This document shows positions 17,331 through 25,501 of a stretch of 64,000 nucleotides of DNA, in pieces (the first letter of the stretch is position 1; each line of letters opens with the position of its first letter). Below the pieces are notes generated by a model that did not search any database, was not told the DNA's origin, and saw nothing but the letters and a program-made list of their open reading frames with translations. Source of the DNA: Sphingomonas sp. Leaf9 (lineage in GTDB: Bacteria > Pseudomonadota > Alphaproteobacteria > Sphingomonadales > Sphingomonadaceae); NCBI RefSeq assembly GCF_001421355.1, contig NZ_LMKC01000001.1:744001-808000 (forward strand). Reading direction: 5' to 3'. Position numbers and translations under genes: made by a program.

Positions 17331-19264
17331 AACGCCTGCCCCAGCGAGACATAGACGGCGATGCGGGGATCGCCCTTTTGCGGGTTGATCGGCGTACCGA
17401 CATCGACCCGGATCGGCCCGAAATTGCTGTAATAGCGCACGCCGATCCCCGCGCCGTAGCGCAGCCCCGAAAATTTCGGCATCGTCGAGGTATAGATGTT
17501 GCCGGCATCGAGGAACGGCACGACGCCGAAATTGCCGAACGCCTTGACCCGCGCCTCCAGCGAAAATTCGGCTAGGCTGCGCCCGCCGATCGGATCGTTG
17601 TTCGGGTCGCGCGGGCCGATATCCTGGAATCCGTAGCCGCGCACCGACGCGCCGCCGCCGGCATAGAAGCGCCGCGACGGCGCCACTGCATCGCGCGGCG
17701 CGCCGAGGATCGATCCGATGCGGGTCCGCGCCGCCAGCACGACCTGCGACGTGACCGGGCGGTAGACGCTCGCATCGACCTGTGCGCGGGTATAGCCGAA
17801 CAGGTCGCCGCGCAGCGACAATTCGGGGCTGATCCGTCCGCCCAGCCGGAACCCCTTGGTCGGGTTCAGCAGGTCGTCCGACCCGTCATAGTTCAGGCTG
17901 CTGGGCAGCGCGCCGATGAAATAGGTGCGGCGGCGCGGCTCCCCCGTGGCGACGATCACGTCGCGTTCGTCGGTCGCGACCAGTTCGCCGCCCAGCGCCC
18001 AGGTCCACGTCTTTTGAAAGAAGATGTTGGTCTGCCGCTCCAGCCCGGCGGACAGCGAGACGGTGTTCGCCTCGAACGCGTTGCGGACGAGGTGGGTCGC
18101 GGCGACCTGTGCGGTCAGCACCCGGTCGCGGCCATGGAAATTGTTGCGACGGAAGGTGACCGCCGCCACCTGTTCCAAGGTACCGAGAACGCCCCGCAGG
18201 GTGAGTGCGCCTTCGGGCGGGAACAGGTTGCGGTGGGTCCAGCTCGCCTCGACCCGCGCGCCTTCACCGGTGCCGTACCCGATTTCGCCGGCGATGGTGC
18301 GCGGCGGCGCCGGCTCCATCGCAAGGTCGAGGTCGACGGTGCCGGGCGCCTGTCCCTCGACCGGGGTCAGGCGGACCTGCGATACCAGGCTGGTTTGCAC
18401 GATCGCGCGGCGCAGGTCGTCGACCATGGCGGAATCATAGGTCTCGCCCGGCTTGAACCGGGCGATATCCTGCGCATGGTCGCCGTCGAACACCCGGTTG
18501 GGACGTGCCACGATCCGGCCGAAGCGCCGCTCGCCGCCCGGCTGCACATCGACCTCGATCGTCGCGGTGCGGGTGGCGTGGTCGACGGTGATCTGCGGCT
18601 CGCCGACCTTGGCAAAGGGAAAGCCCTCGCGCCCGATCGTCGTTTCCAGCTTGCCCTGTGCCGCGACCACCGTGTCGCCCTGTACCGGCGCCTCGGGCTT
18701 CAGGCCGAATGCCGTGCTGAGGTCGGTTGCCTTGTCCCCTGCTGCGGCGATGCCTGGCGTGCGGACCTGGGCGAAGCGATAGAGCTGGCCCGGCTCCACT
18801 TCCAGATAGACGATCAGCCGATCGCCCTCCGGGCGGACGCTGGTGGTGATGCGCGCGTCGAAATAGCCTTCGTTGCGCAGCAGGTCGTCGAGCAGGCGGG
18901 CATCCTCACGCGCGCGACGGTCGATCTGCGCGGCGTTCGACGGTTCGCCTTCCTTGGCGCGCAGGGTCGACAATTCGTTGAACCGCTGTCGAAACAGGTC
19001 GTTGTTGATCCCGTCGATGCCGGTGATCCGGTAATTGTAGCGGAATTCCCCGCCGGCACGCTGCGGCCCGGTGGTCAGCGTCGGATCGGTCGGCGCGGTC
19101 GCAAGGTCGGGCCACGCGACGCCGATGTCGGGCAGGTCGGCCAGCGGCGCGGTGGGATCGAGCGGCGTTTCCTGCGCGGCCGGCGGCGTCTGCGCGCGCG
19201 CCATCGGACCCGCGAAAGCAAGCCATCCGGCGCTCAACAGCACGGCAAACCGGCAGCTCGACAT
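17327..19264 (-). CDS. tamA: TamA-like outer-membrane assembly factor (BamA/Omp85 superfamily)
   Basis: Outer-membrane Omp85 protein of 645 residues. A signal peptide ends at MARAQ. POTRA domains occupy about residues 60-310 (FRYNYRITGIDGINNDLFRQ, YRFAQVRTPGI, RFGRIVARPNRVFDGD). The 16-strand barrel fills the rest, with RRFYAGGGASVRGYGFQDIG, the conserved substrate-loop (R-G) motif, and a terminal phenylalanine (YVSLGQAF). It pairs with tamB through an ATGA overlap. Confidence 0.93.
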   Translation of the reverse strand: MSSCRFAVLLSAGWLAFAGPMARAQTPPAAQETPLDPTAPLADLPDIGVAWPDLATAPTDPTLTTGPQRAGGEFRYNYRITGIDGINNDLFRQRFNELSTLRAKEGEPSNAAQIDRRAREDARLLDDLLRNEGYFDARITTSVRPEGDRLIVYLEVEPGQLYRFAQVRTPGIAAAGDKATDLSTAFGLKPEAPVQGDTVVAAQGKLETTIGREGFPFAKVGEPQITVDHATRTATIEVDVQPGGERRFGRIVARPNRVFDGDHAQDIARFKPGETYDSAMVDDLRRAIVQTSLVSQVRLTPVEGQAPGTVDLDLAMEPAPPRTIAGEIGYGTGEGARVEASWTHRNLFPPEGALTLRGVLGTLEQVAAVTFRRNNFHGRDRVLTAQVAATHLVRNAFEANTVSLSAGLERQTNIFFQKTWTWALGGELVATDERDVIVATGEPRRRTYFIGALPSSLNYDGSDDLLNPTKGFRLGGRISPELSLRGDLFGYTRAQVDASVYRPVTSQVVLAARTRIGSILGAPRDAVAPSRRFYAGGGASVRGYGFQDIGPRDPNNDPIGGRSLAEFSLEARVKAFGNFGVVPFLDAGNIYTSTMPKFSGLRYGAGIGVRYYSNFGPIRVDVGTPINPQKGDPRIAVYVSLGQAF

Positions 19265-19320
19265 GGGATCGTCCTAGCGCGGCACGGCCACGGACGCCAA
19301 GCGCAAACCCGCCGGAATCG

Positions 19321-19545
19321 TCAGTGAATCGTACCCCAGGCGCCCGGCTGCTCCAGCAGCGTGACAAGCCGTGCGACCTGACGCCAGCGGCAGAACTGCA
19401 CCACATTGTCACGGTCGCGCGCCAGGTTCGCGCGCGCGGTCGCTTCCTCGGCCGCTACCGGGCCATACTCCGCCATCAGATAATGCGCCCGCGCCAGATC
19501 GGAGAGGTCGGCGATGTAAGGCGACAGCATGGCGGTATCGAGCAT
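19321..19545 (-). CDS. Small conserved protein of unknown function (74 aa)
   Basis: A short soluble helical protein: MLDTAMLSPYIADLSDLARA, then HYLMAEYGPVAAEEATARAN and a basic tail (FCRWRQVARLVTLLEQPGAW). The frame is open far upstream but only this part has protein-like composition, and ACGGAA precedes the ATG at 19545. No domain recognised. It lies 56 bases upstream of tamA in the same direction, so it may be transcribed with the tam genes. Confidence 0.6.
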   Translation of the reverse strand: MLDTAMLSPYIADLSDLARAHYLMAEYGPVAAEEATARANLARDRDNVVQFCRWRQVARLVTLLEQPGAWGTIH

Positions 19546-19714
19546 GGCATTCCGTGGTTCATGGATCGTGCCGGAACCGAACCGACCGCCTCTCGCGCGG
19601 CCTTCGATCGTTAACGCCTGCGACGCAATCCCGCATCGACACATCCCGCCGTCCCGATGCGACACAGGCGGGACGACAGTGGCGCACCGCCGCCGACTAT
19701 GGCAAGCGACATCA

Positions 19715-19891
19715 ATGAACAGACCACCCCATACGCCGAAAGCCGGCGGGATGCCGATCGCGTTGGGCGTGATGGGCGGCGCGATCGTCGGCGCGGTATT
19801 CGGCGAGGCCACGATGGGCCTGCTGATCGGGCTGGCGCTGGGCATCGGCATCGCCGTCCTGATCTGGCGCACGGACCAGCCGCGCCGCTGA
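19715..19891 (+). CDS. Small glycine-rich membrane protein (58 aa)
   Basis: After a short polar N-terminus (MNRPPHTPKAGGMP) nearly the whole protein is hydrophobic: IALGVMGGAIVGAVFGEA and MGLLIGLALGIGIAVLIW, probably two tightly packed helices with a Gly-zipper pattern, ending RTDQPRR (positive inside). No function recognised. It is convergent with the S24 repressor gene, five bases apart. Confidence 0.5.
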   Translation: MNRPPHTPKAGGMPIALGVMGGAIVGAVFGEATMGLLIGLALGIGIAVLIWRTDQPRR

Positions 19892-19896
19892 CCGCG

Positions 19897-20511
19897 CTAT
19901 AGCGCGCGCGACAGCCAGACGACGCGGCCGACGATATCGGGCGTGCCGTCGATGGCGATCGGCGGATAGGCCGGATTGTCGCTGACCAGTTCGCCCCCGC
20001 CTGGCACCCGCGCCAGCCGCTTTACCAGCAATACCCCGTCATGGCGCACGACATGGATCGCGCCCGACACCCCGCGCCGGTCCCCGCCATCGACCAGGAT
20101 AGTGTCGCCATCAGCCAGCGTCGGCAGCATCGAGTCGCCCGCGACCGCGATCACCGATGCCTGCCCCGGCCGTACCCGCAGCTGGCGCAGCAGCGCGCCG
20201 TCGATCCGCATCGCGCCGTCGCCGCGATCGTCGTCGACCAGCCCGCCCGGCCCGGCCGATGCCCGCGCGTCGATCCGCGGTACCGCGACCAGCTCGCGCG
20301 CGACCGGCCCGCCCAGTGCCGCCTCCGTCACGCCCAGGTAGCGCGCCAGCGTCGCCCGGTCGCCTTCCGACAGCCGCCGGGGGGAACCGCGTTCGATATA
20401 TTGCTGCATATAGGCCGGGTTGCGCCCCAGCAGACGCGACAGTTCCGACAGACTCGCCCCCCGCTCCGCCGCCAGACGAGCGATCACCACGCGCACATCG
20501 TCCAGTTCCAT
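19897..20511 (-). CDS. Helix-turn-helix repressor with S24 (LexA/CI-like) peptidase domain
   Basis: A 204-residue repressor. Residues about 1-65 form an XRE-type helix-turn-helix (GASLSELSRLLGRNPAYMQQ). Residues about 110-200 form the S24 domain with the Ser-Lys pair: Ser in VAGDSMLPTLADGD and Lys in DGVLLVKRLARV. A short linker (PRIDARASAGPGG) carries an Ala-Gly-type cleavage candidate near ASAG. Self-cleavage during DNA damage is known for this fold but not shown here. GGGAGG precedes the ATG at 20511. Two strong palindromes lie in the divergent promoter region, consistent with autorepression and control of the small genes at 20608. Confidence 0.85.
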   Translation of the reverse strand: MELDDVRVVIARLAAERGASLSELSRLLGRNPAYMQQYIERGSPRRLSEGDRATLARYLGVTEAALGGPVARELVAVPRIDARASAGPGGLVDDDRGDGAMRIDGALLRQLRVRPGQASVIAVAGDSMLPTLADGDTILVDGGDRRGVSGAIHVVRHDGVLLVKRLARVPGGGELVSDNPAYPPIAIDGTPDIVGRVVWLSRAL

Positions 20512-20525
20512 CGCCGTCCTCCCTT

Positions 20526-20539
20526 TAGGAATTTTCCTA
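20526..20539. promoter_or_regulatory. Palindrome 1, candidate operator of the S24 repressor
   Basis: TAGGAA-TT-TTCCTA is a perfect 6+2+6 dyad, 15 bases upstream of the repressor ATG. Position and architecture fit an operator through which the repressor would block its own promoter. Its half-site (AGGAA) resembles that of the second palindrome (AAGAA). Confidence 0.5.
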
Positions 20540-20564
20540 GACATGTTGGATTTCAAGGAACAGA

Positions 20565-20580
20565 TCAAGAACATTCTTGA
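20565..20580. promoter_or_regulatory. Palindrome 2, candidate operator between repressor and small divergent genes
   Basis: TCAAGAA-CA-TTCTTGA is a perfect 7+2+7 dyad, 27 bases upstream of the small gene that starts at 20608. Dyads with two-base centres are typical of LexA- or CI-like repressors. With palindrome 1 it would let one repressor control both directions. Confidence 0.55.
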
Positions 20581-20607
20581 GTCGAAGGAGTAGGCGGGAG
20601 GGTATGG

Positions 20608-20793
20608 ATGCACAGCATTTTGCAGCGGATCAGTCGGCATCTGCAGGAAACGGGGACGCCCGAAACGCTGTTCGGTCGGCGGGCGGCGGGCGACCCGCGC
20701 CTGGTGGGCGACCTGCGCAACGGGCGGCAACCGCGCGCACCGCTGATCGCCCGGATCGAGGCCTATATCGCCGGCCAGGAACGATCGGAATGA
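20608..20793 (+). CDS. Small protein of unknown function (61 aa), repressor-linked
   Basis: MHSILQRISRHLQETGTPET then LFGRRAAGDPRLVGDLRNGR and a helical end (LIARIEAYIAGQERSE). The pattern of a short helix pair followed by DPRLVxDLRNGR recalls small helix-turn-helix-like proteins common in sphingomonads, but I cannot assign a family. GGAGGG precedes the start. Its end overlaps the next gene by four bases (ATGA). It is divergent from the S24 repressor and lies just after palindrome 2, so it is a likely target. Confidence 0.65.
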   Translation: MHSILQRISRHLQETGTPETLFGRRAAGDPRLVGDLRNGRQPRAPLIARIEAYIAGQERSE

Positions 20794-21101
20794 GCCGGGG
20801 GCCGGACGCCGCCACCCTGCTGGAACGGCGCCTGCGCATTGCGGCCGAGGCGGCGGGGGTGTCGATCGCGATCACCGCATCGGACTGGACCGGCTGGGCC
20901 AGCGCGACGTTCAACGGCGCGCGGCACCGGCTGACGCTCAGCAGCGGCGATGCCGGGTTCGCCGCGTGGCTGGCCGAATTGCCCGAGGCCGACCTGCCGC
21001 TGCGCGGGCATCTGGTCGCCGACCTGATCTTCACGGGCGGGGCGACGCTGCCCGATCGCCATGACGCGACGATCGAGGTGCTGACAGTCGAGGAACGCTG
21101 A
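20790..21101 (+). CDS. Protein of unknown function (103 aa)
   Basis: Soluble, mixed alpha/beta by eye: an N-terminal helix (DAATLLERRLRIAAEAAG), strands (SIAITASDWTGWASATFNG, HRLTLSS), a helix (AGFAAWLAELPEADLPLRG) and a C-terminal strand (ATIEVLTVEER). No family recognised. Translation is coupled to the 61-residue gene by an ATGA overlap, so the two are probably one functional unit under the S24 repressor. Confidence 0.65.
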   Translation: MSRGPDAATLLERRLRIAAEAAGVSIAITASDWTGWASATFNGARHRLTLSSGDAGFAAWLAELPEADLPLRGHLVADLIFTGGATLPDRHDATIEVLTVEER

Positions 21102-21105
21102 CGCC

Positions 21106-21840
21106 TTATTCGCCCCCGGCCATGCGGCGCAGCGCGCCAAGTGCGGAGGCGAGGCCGGCATTGCCCGTTTCCGGCCCGGCCGAAACCGGGCGATCACCGC
21201 GCCGACGCTGCAACCCCCGGTCGAGCCGGTCGATCAGGTCGGACAGCTCCGGCGTCGGCGTCGGCGACGGCTCGACCGGGGGCGACGACGGGACGGGCTC
21301 GGGTTCAGCTTCGGGTTCGGCGTCAACCGGCGGCGGACGGAAGAGCGGGCGTACCGCAGGGGGCGGCGCTGCCGGAACCATCGGCAGCGCCTCCGGATCG
21401 AACATCGCCATGGGCGTATTCAGGTCGCGGGGCAGTTCCAGCTCCGCTTCGGTGGCCGCGACCGGATCGAGGAACGGCATGCCGAGGTCGCGCGCGGCAC
21501 GAACCGGTGGGCGCGGCGGGGCGTCAGGATGGGCATCGGCGCGGCGGACGCTGGGCGGCGCTTCCTCGACCACCTCGTCGGCGGCGGGCAGCGCGACCGG
21601 ACGACGGACGGCGAGCAGGGTCAGCGCAATCCATACCGGCACCGCGACCGCCAGCGCCGCGACCAGCATCAACGCTGCGCGCGCGGTCCAGCCGAGCGGC
21701 GGCGCGGCGATCGGCAGCAGCGCGGGCAGGCCGGTGTCCGACACGACCGTCTCGATCCGCCACATCGGCACGACGGCGATGGCGATGGCCACGAGCAGCC
21801 CGGAGGTCCCGGCGACCAGCGAGGGTAGCGAGCGGTTCAT
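21106..21840 (-). CDS. Two-helix membrane protein with proline-rich tail, unknown function
   Basis: A 244-residue protein with membrane helices at about 7-25 (SLVAGTSGLLVAIAIAVVPM) and 52-77 (ARAALMLVAALAVAVPVWIA), followed by a long Pro/Glu-rich cytoplasmic or periplasmic region (EAEPEPVPSSPPVEPSPTP) and a basic end (DRLDRGLQRRRGDRPV). No domain recognised. Its ATG overlaps the stop of the glycosyltransferase gene (ATGA), so it is the second gene of that operon and may act in the same envelope polysaccharide process. Confidence 0.7.
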   Translation of the reverse strand: MNRSLPSLVAGTSGLLVAIAIAVVPMWRIETVVSDTGLPALLPIAAPPLGWTARAALMLVAALAVAVPVWIALTLLAVRRPVALPAADEVVEEAPPSVRRADAHPDAPPRPPVRAARDLGMPFLDPVAATEAELELPRDLNTPMAMFDPEALPMVPAAPPPAVRPLFRPPPVDAEPEAEPEPVPSSPPVEPSPTPTPELSDLIDRLDRGLQRRRGDRPVSAGPETGNAGLASALGALRRMAGGE

Positions 21841-23078
21841 GCGTCCACCATCGTCGCGTCACCCATCACCGCGCCGGGCCGTGCGGCGCCGATCAACCGC
21901 TGATAGACCGGCTGATAGCGCGCGACGTTCGATGCCCAGTTGCGCTCCGCCTCGACAAAGGCGCGGCCCCGGTCGCGCATCGCTTCCCAGCCCGACCGGT
22001 CGGCCAGCAATGCGGCGACGCGGGTGGCGAGTGCGGCGGGGTCGTCGGGCGGGAACAGCGTGCCGGTATCGCCGTCGCGGATCAGTTCGCGGTGACCACC
22101 GACATCGGATGCTGCGACCAGCCGCCGCTGCGCCATCGCCTCCAGGGGTTTCAGCGGCGTGACCAGATCGGTCAGCCGCATCGCCTTGCGCGGATAGACC
22201 AGCAGGTCGACCAGTCCATAATAGCGCTCGACTTCGTGATGCGGCACGCGGCCGATGAAGTGGATTGCGTGGGCGACGCTGGACGCCGCCGCCTGGGCGC
22301 GCAGCGCGCCTTCCATCGGGCCGCCACCGACCAGCAGCAGCCGGACGTTCGGCCGTGCCGCGACCAGCGCGGGCATGGCGGCGATCAGCGTGTCGAGGCC
22401 CTCATAATCATAGAAGCTGCCGATGAAGCCCAGCACTTCCCTGCCCGCCAGCCCCAGTTCGGCGGCGAGCGCGGTGTCGGGCGGCGGCGGATCGCCGAAC
22501 AGGGTCAGGTCGACGCCGTTGGGCGATACCATGATCTTCGCCGGATCGATCCCGCGCGCCACCAGGTCGCGGCGCAACCCTTCACAGATGACGGCGACGC
22601 CATCGGCGCGGCGCACCGCCCAGGTCTCCAGCGCGCGAGTCGCGCGGTAGCGGACCGAGCCTTCGGTGCCGGTCCCGTTACCGACCGCCGCGTCTTCCCA
22701 GAAGGCGCGGATTTCATAGACCAGCGGCAGCCCACGCCGCCGGGCGACGCGCAGCGCAGCGAGCGCGTCCAGCACCGGCGAATGGGCATGCAGGATGTCG
22801 GGCCGGAATTCGTCCACCACCCGGTCGATCGTGGCAGAAAATGCCTGGATTTCCGCCAGTTCCCCCAAGGGTGCCGGCAGGGCGCGGGGCGGCACGGTGC
22901 GGTGGAAATCGATGCCGTCGACGGTTTCCCGCGCGGCCTGCGTCACCCCCTGCCTGGCCCCGGTGACCGCCGCGACCTGCCACCCGCGCGCCATCTGCGC
23001 GGTGAGGATCGCCCGCGTACGGAACGTGTAGCCGCTGTGGAGCGGCAGGCCGTGGTCGAGGATATGAAGGACTCGCAT
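21837..23078 (-). CDS. Exosortase-associated type GT4 glycosyltransferase
   Basis: A 413-residue GT-B fold glycosyltransferase. RVLHILDHGLPLHSGYTFRT at the start, ILHAHSPVLDALAALRVARR, IRAFWEDAAVGNGTG and PNGVDLTLFGDPPPP are typical of the family found beside exosortase A (PEP-CTERM) polysaccharide loci. The donor-binding end (MAQRRLVAASDVGGHRELIR) is intact. GCAGGAC precedes the ATG at 23078. No exosortase, PEP-CTERM gene or other polysaccharide gene is within the window, so it may serve a separately encoded exopolysaccharide. It is coupled to the membrane protein gene downstream. Confidence 0.8.
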   Translation of the reverse strand: MRVLHILDHGLPLHSGYTFRTRAILTAQMARGWQVAAVTGARQGVTQAARETVDGIDFHRTVPPRALPAPLGELAEIQAFSATIDRVVDEFRPDILHAHSPVLDALAALRVARRRGLPLVYEIRAFWEDAAVGNGTGTEGSVRYRATRALETWAVRRADGVAVICEGLRRDLVARGIDPAKIMVSPNGVDLTLFGDPPPPDTALAAELGLAGREVLGFIGSFYDYEGLDTLIAAMPALVAARPNVRLLLVGGGPMEGALRAQAAASSVAHAIHFIGRVPHHEVERYYGLVDLLVYPRKAMRLTDLVTPLKPLEAMAQRRLVAASDVGGHRELIRDGDTGTLFPPDDPAALATRVAALLADRSGWEAMRDRGRAFVEAERNWASNVARYQPVYQRLIGAARPGAVMGDATMVDA

Positions 23079-23134
23079 GCCAACGTCCTGCCACGACAGG
23101 GTTAAGGGAGACGTAACGCCAGCATAGCGTGGGC

Positions 23135-24502
23135 TCAATCGCCGGCAAAGGCGAAGGGGGTCAGCCCGCCGTCGCGGTCGTCCAGCCGCATGGCGCGGGC
23201 ATGCGGCGGGGCCGAACGCTGCGGACAGTCGCCGCGGGTGCAGGCGCGGCACCCCGGCCCCACCGGCATCCCGCGCGCCGACAGGTCCAGCCCGCGGGCC
23301 GCCGCCAGCCCGCCGGCCTGATCGGCGGCGATGCCCAGCATCACGACGAAGCGCGCCCGCACCTCCCCGGCCAGCGCGCCGGGCGGGGTGACGGTACGCG
23401 ACAACGTGAGCCAGCGCCCGCCCTCCTCCGGCTCGACCAGTTGCAGCACCGTCTCCCCGCCACGCGCAAACGCGTCGAATGCGCCTAGCAGCGGACAGGG
23501 TGCCCCCTCGACCAGCGGCGACTGGCTGGCCCCGGCAAAGCGCTTCGACACCTGCCCCGCGCGGTCGAGCCGGAGCAGGCAGAAGGACAGCCCGCGCGCG
23601 CCGACGCGGTGCAGCGTGGTAAGCCGATGGGCGACATGTTCGAACCCCGCGCCGAACCGGCGGCCGAGCAGCGCCAGGTCATAGCCCGTCGCCTCGCATG
23701 CGCGCAGGAACCGGGCATAGGGCATCATCACCGCGGCGGCGAAATAGCCGTGCAGGTGGCGGCGCAGCCATTGTTCGGCGGTCCGGTCGGACAGGCCCGC
23801 GCCGCGCACCACCGCATCGACCTCCGCCCGCGCCTCCGCATGGCCCAATGCCCGGGCGAGCGCGAAGCTGCGCGAGGCGGGGTCGAGCCGTTCGGACAGC
23901 TGCAGCTGGCGCGCATGCAGGTCAGTACGGTGCAGCCGGTCGGGCATCACCTCCACCGGCAGCAGCCGCACCGACAGGTGATGCCGCACCCGCAGCCGGT
24001 CGGCCATCGCCGCCGCCGGATCGCCGCCGGCAAGGCGCAGCTCGTCGGCCAGCGCCTCCGCCTGTGCATCGAGGTCGGGGAAATGGTTGCGCCAGCGTTC
24101 GATGGTGGCGCGCGCCTCGGCTGCGGGATCGGCGGTGATCGGCGCCCCCGCCCCGCCACTGCCCAGCCGGTCGAAGGCACGGGCGAAGGCCTCCGCCCCG
24201 CCCGGCGCGGCGGACAGCCACTCGGCGATATCGGCGCGGTCGAGGCTCAGGTCGGCGAACATCGGGTCGGCCAGCCGGCGGCGCAGCGCCTCCGCACCGC
24301 CGCCCGGTTCGCTTGCCGCCAGCGTGCGCGGGTCGAAGCCGTAGCGTTCGGCCAGCGCCACCAGCAACGTCGCGGTCAGCGGTCGCTGGTTGCGTTCGAT
24401 GAGGTTCAGATAGCTGGCGGAGATGCCCAGCGCCTCGGCCATCGCCGCCTGGGTCAGCGCCTGCCCCCGGCGCAGGCGGCGGACGGTGTGGCCGGCGAAC
24501 AT
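23135..24502 (-). CDS. PrpR/RamB/ScfR-type short-chain fatty acyl-CoA responsive regulator
   Basis: A 455-residue regulator with an N-terminal XRE helix-turn-helix (GQALTQAAMAEALGISASYL), a central ImmA/IrrE-like region (about 150-250) and the C-terminal domain of the PrpR family, which ends with clustered cysteines (GCRACTRGDCPQRS). Known members (RamB, PrpR, PccR, MccR) sense acetyl- or propionyl-CoA-type metabolites and control glyoxylate, methylcitrate or propionyl-CoA pathways. I start at ATG 24502, preceded by GGAAAG; an in-frame GTG at 24514 is possible. It is divergent from an SDR gene, with a nested palindrome between them. Confidence 0.87.
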   Translation of the reverse strand: MFAGHTVRRLRRGQALTQAAMAEALGISASYLNLIERNQRPLTATLLVALAERYGFDPRTLAASEPGGGAEALRRRLADPMFADLSLDRADIAEWLSAAPGGAEAFARAFDRLGSGGAGAPITADPAAEARATIERWRNHFPDLDAQAEALADELRLAGGDPAAAMADRLRVRHHLSVRLLPVEVMPDRLHRTDLHARQLQLSERLDPASRSFALARALGHAEARAEVDAVVRGAGLSDRTAEQWLRRHLHGYFAAAVMMPYARFLRACEATGYDLALLGRRFGAGFEHVAHRLTTLHRVGARGLSFCLLRLDRAGQVSKRFAGASQSPLVEGAPCPLLGAFDAFARGGETVLQLVEPEEGGRWLTLSRTVTPPGALAGEVRARFVVMLGIAADQAGGLAAARGLDLSARGMPVGPGCRACTRGDCPQRSAPPHARAMRLDDRDGGLTPFAFAGD

Positions 24503-24527
24503 CTTGCTTTCCACAGGTACTGCCCCG

Positions 24528-24559
24528 CCGTTTCGATTGTAAAGAGATTACAGAAACGG
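24528..24559. promoter_or_regulatory. Nested inverted repeat in the PrpR-like/SDR divergent region
   Basis: TGTAA-AGAGA-TTACA (24538-24552) is a perfect dyad. It is flanked by a second pair, CCGTTTC (24528-24534) and GAAACGG (24553-24559), offset by three bases. It lies 26-57 bases upstream of the regulator ATG. It is a good candidate operator for the regulator. It differs from the TTTGCAAA-type sites described for other family members. Confidence 0.45.
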
Positions 24560-24666
24560 GCGATCAGGACAAGGTCGGCGGAATGACCCTTTTTTGCAGG
24601 TCCGGTATCGGATATCCATCCCGCAACGATGCCGTTTCGAACATCGGGTTTGCAGGAGACGATGCA

Positions 24667-25449
24667 ATGGACACCAACAGCCTGTTCCGGCTCGACGGGC
24701 GCACCGCGCTGATTACCGGCGGATCGCGCGGGATCGGGCGGATGATCGCCGCCGGCTTCGTCGCACAGGGGGCGCGAGTGTTTGTGTCGGCGCGCAAGGC
24801 CGATGCCTGCATCGCCACGGCCGAAGAGATCGGCGCGACCGCGCTGCCGCAGGACGTGTCGAGTGTGGAGGGATGCCGCGCGCTGGCGGATCGGCTGGCC
24901 AGCCATACCGACCGGCTCGACATCCTCGTCAACAATGCCGGCGCGGCATGGGGACAGGCGTTCGAGGAGTTCCCCGAAAGCGGATGGGACAAGGTGATGG
25001 ACCTGAACGTGAAGTCGCCATTCTTCCTGACGCAGGCGCTACACCCGATGCTGAAGGCGGCGGCATCGCGCGCACGGCCGGCAAAGGTCATCAACATCAC
25101 CTCGATCGACGGACAGCGTGTCAATCCGTGGGAAACCTACAGCTATCAGGCGTCGAAGGCGGCGCTGATCCACCTGACGCGGCGGATGGCGGCGCGGCTG
25201 GTGACGGACGCGATCCACGTCACCTCGATCGCGCCCGGCGCCTTTGCCAGCGAGATGAACAAGGCCGCGCGCGACCATGGCGACGGCGTGGCGAAGCGGA
25301 TTCCGGCCGGGCGGATCGGCGTGGACGAGGACATGGCGGCAGCGGCGATCTATCTCGCCGCGCGCGCCGGGGACTATGTGGTAGGGGAAACGATCACCGT
25401 CGATGGCGGGCTGGTCAACGCGTCGCTGGGCGGATCGATCGACGGTTGA
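24667..25449 (+). CDS. SDR family oxidoreductase, FabG-like
   Basis: A 260-residue NAD(P)-dependent short-chain dehydrogenase. It has the cofactor motif ALITGGSRGIGRMIAAGF, the NNAG motif (ILVNNAGAAWGQ), the catalytic Ser-Tyr-Lys (INITSIDG, YSYQASKAAL) and a C-terminal GETITVDGG. AGGAG lies 10 bases before the ATG. It is divergent from the acyl-CoA-responsive regulator, so a 3-hydroxyacyl or related substrate is plausible but unproven. Two dispersed repeats follow the stop. Confidence 0.88.
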   Translation: MDTNSLFRLDGRTALITGGSRGIGRMIAAGFVAQGARVFVSARKADACIATAEEIGATALPQDVSSVEGCRALADRLASHTDRLDILVNNAGAAWGQAFEEFPESGWDKVMDLNVKSPFFLTQALHPMLKAAASRARPAKVINITSIDGQRVNPWETYSYQASKAALIHLTRRMAARLVTDAIHVTSIAPGAFASEMNKAARDHGDGVAKRIPAGRIGVDEDMAAAAIYLAARAGDYVVGETITVDGGLVNASLGGSIDG

Positions 25450-25455
25450 GCCGTC

Positions 25456-25484
25456 AAAGTTCACAAAGTTCACACTCGTGCGCG
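25456..25484. repeat. Dispersed element with tandem AAAGTTCAC, copy 1
   Basis: Two adjacent AAAGTTCAC units followed by ACTCGTGCGCG, seven bases after the SDR stop. Copy 2 is at 25569-25597 and copy 3 at 50709-50737. The 29-base element is nearly identical in all three copies. Confidence 0.75.
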
Positions 25485-25501
25485 TTTTGCGCAGACGGCT
25501 G

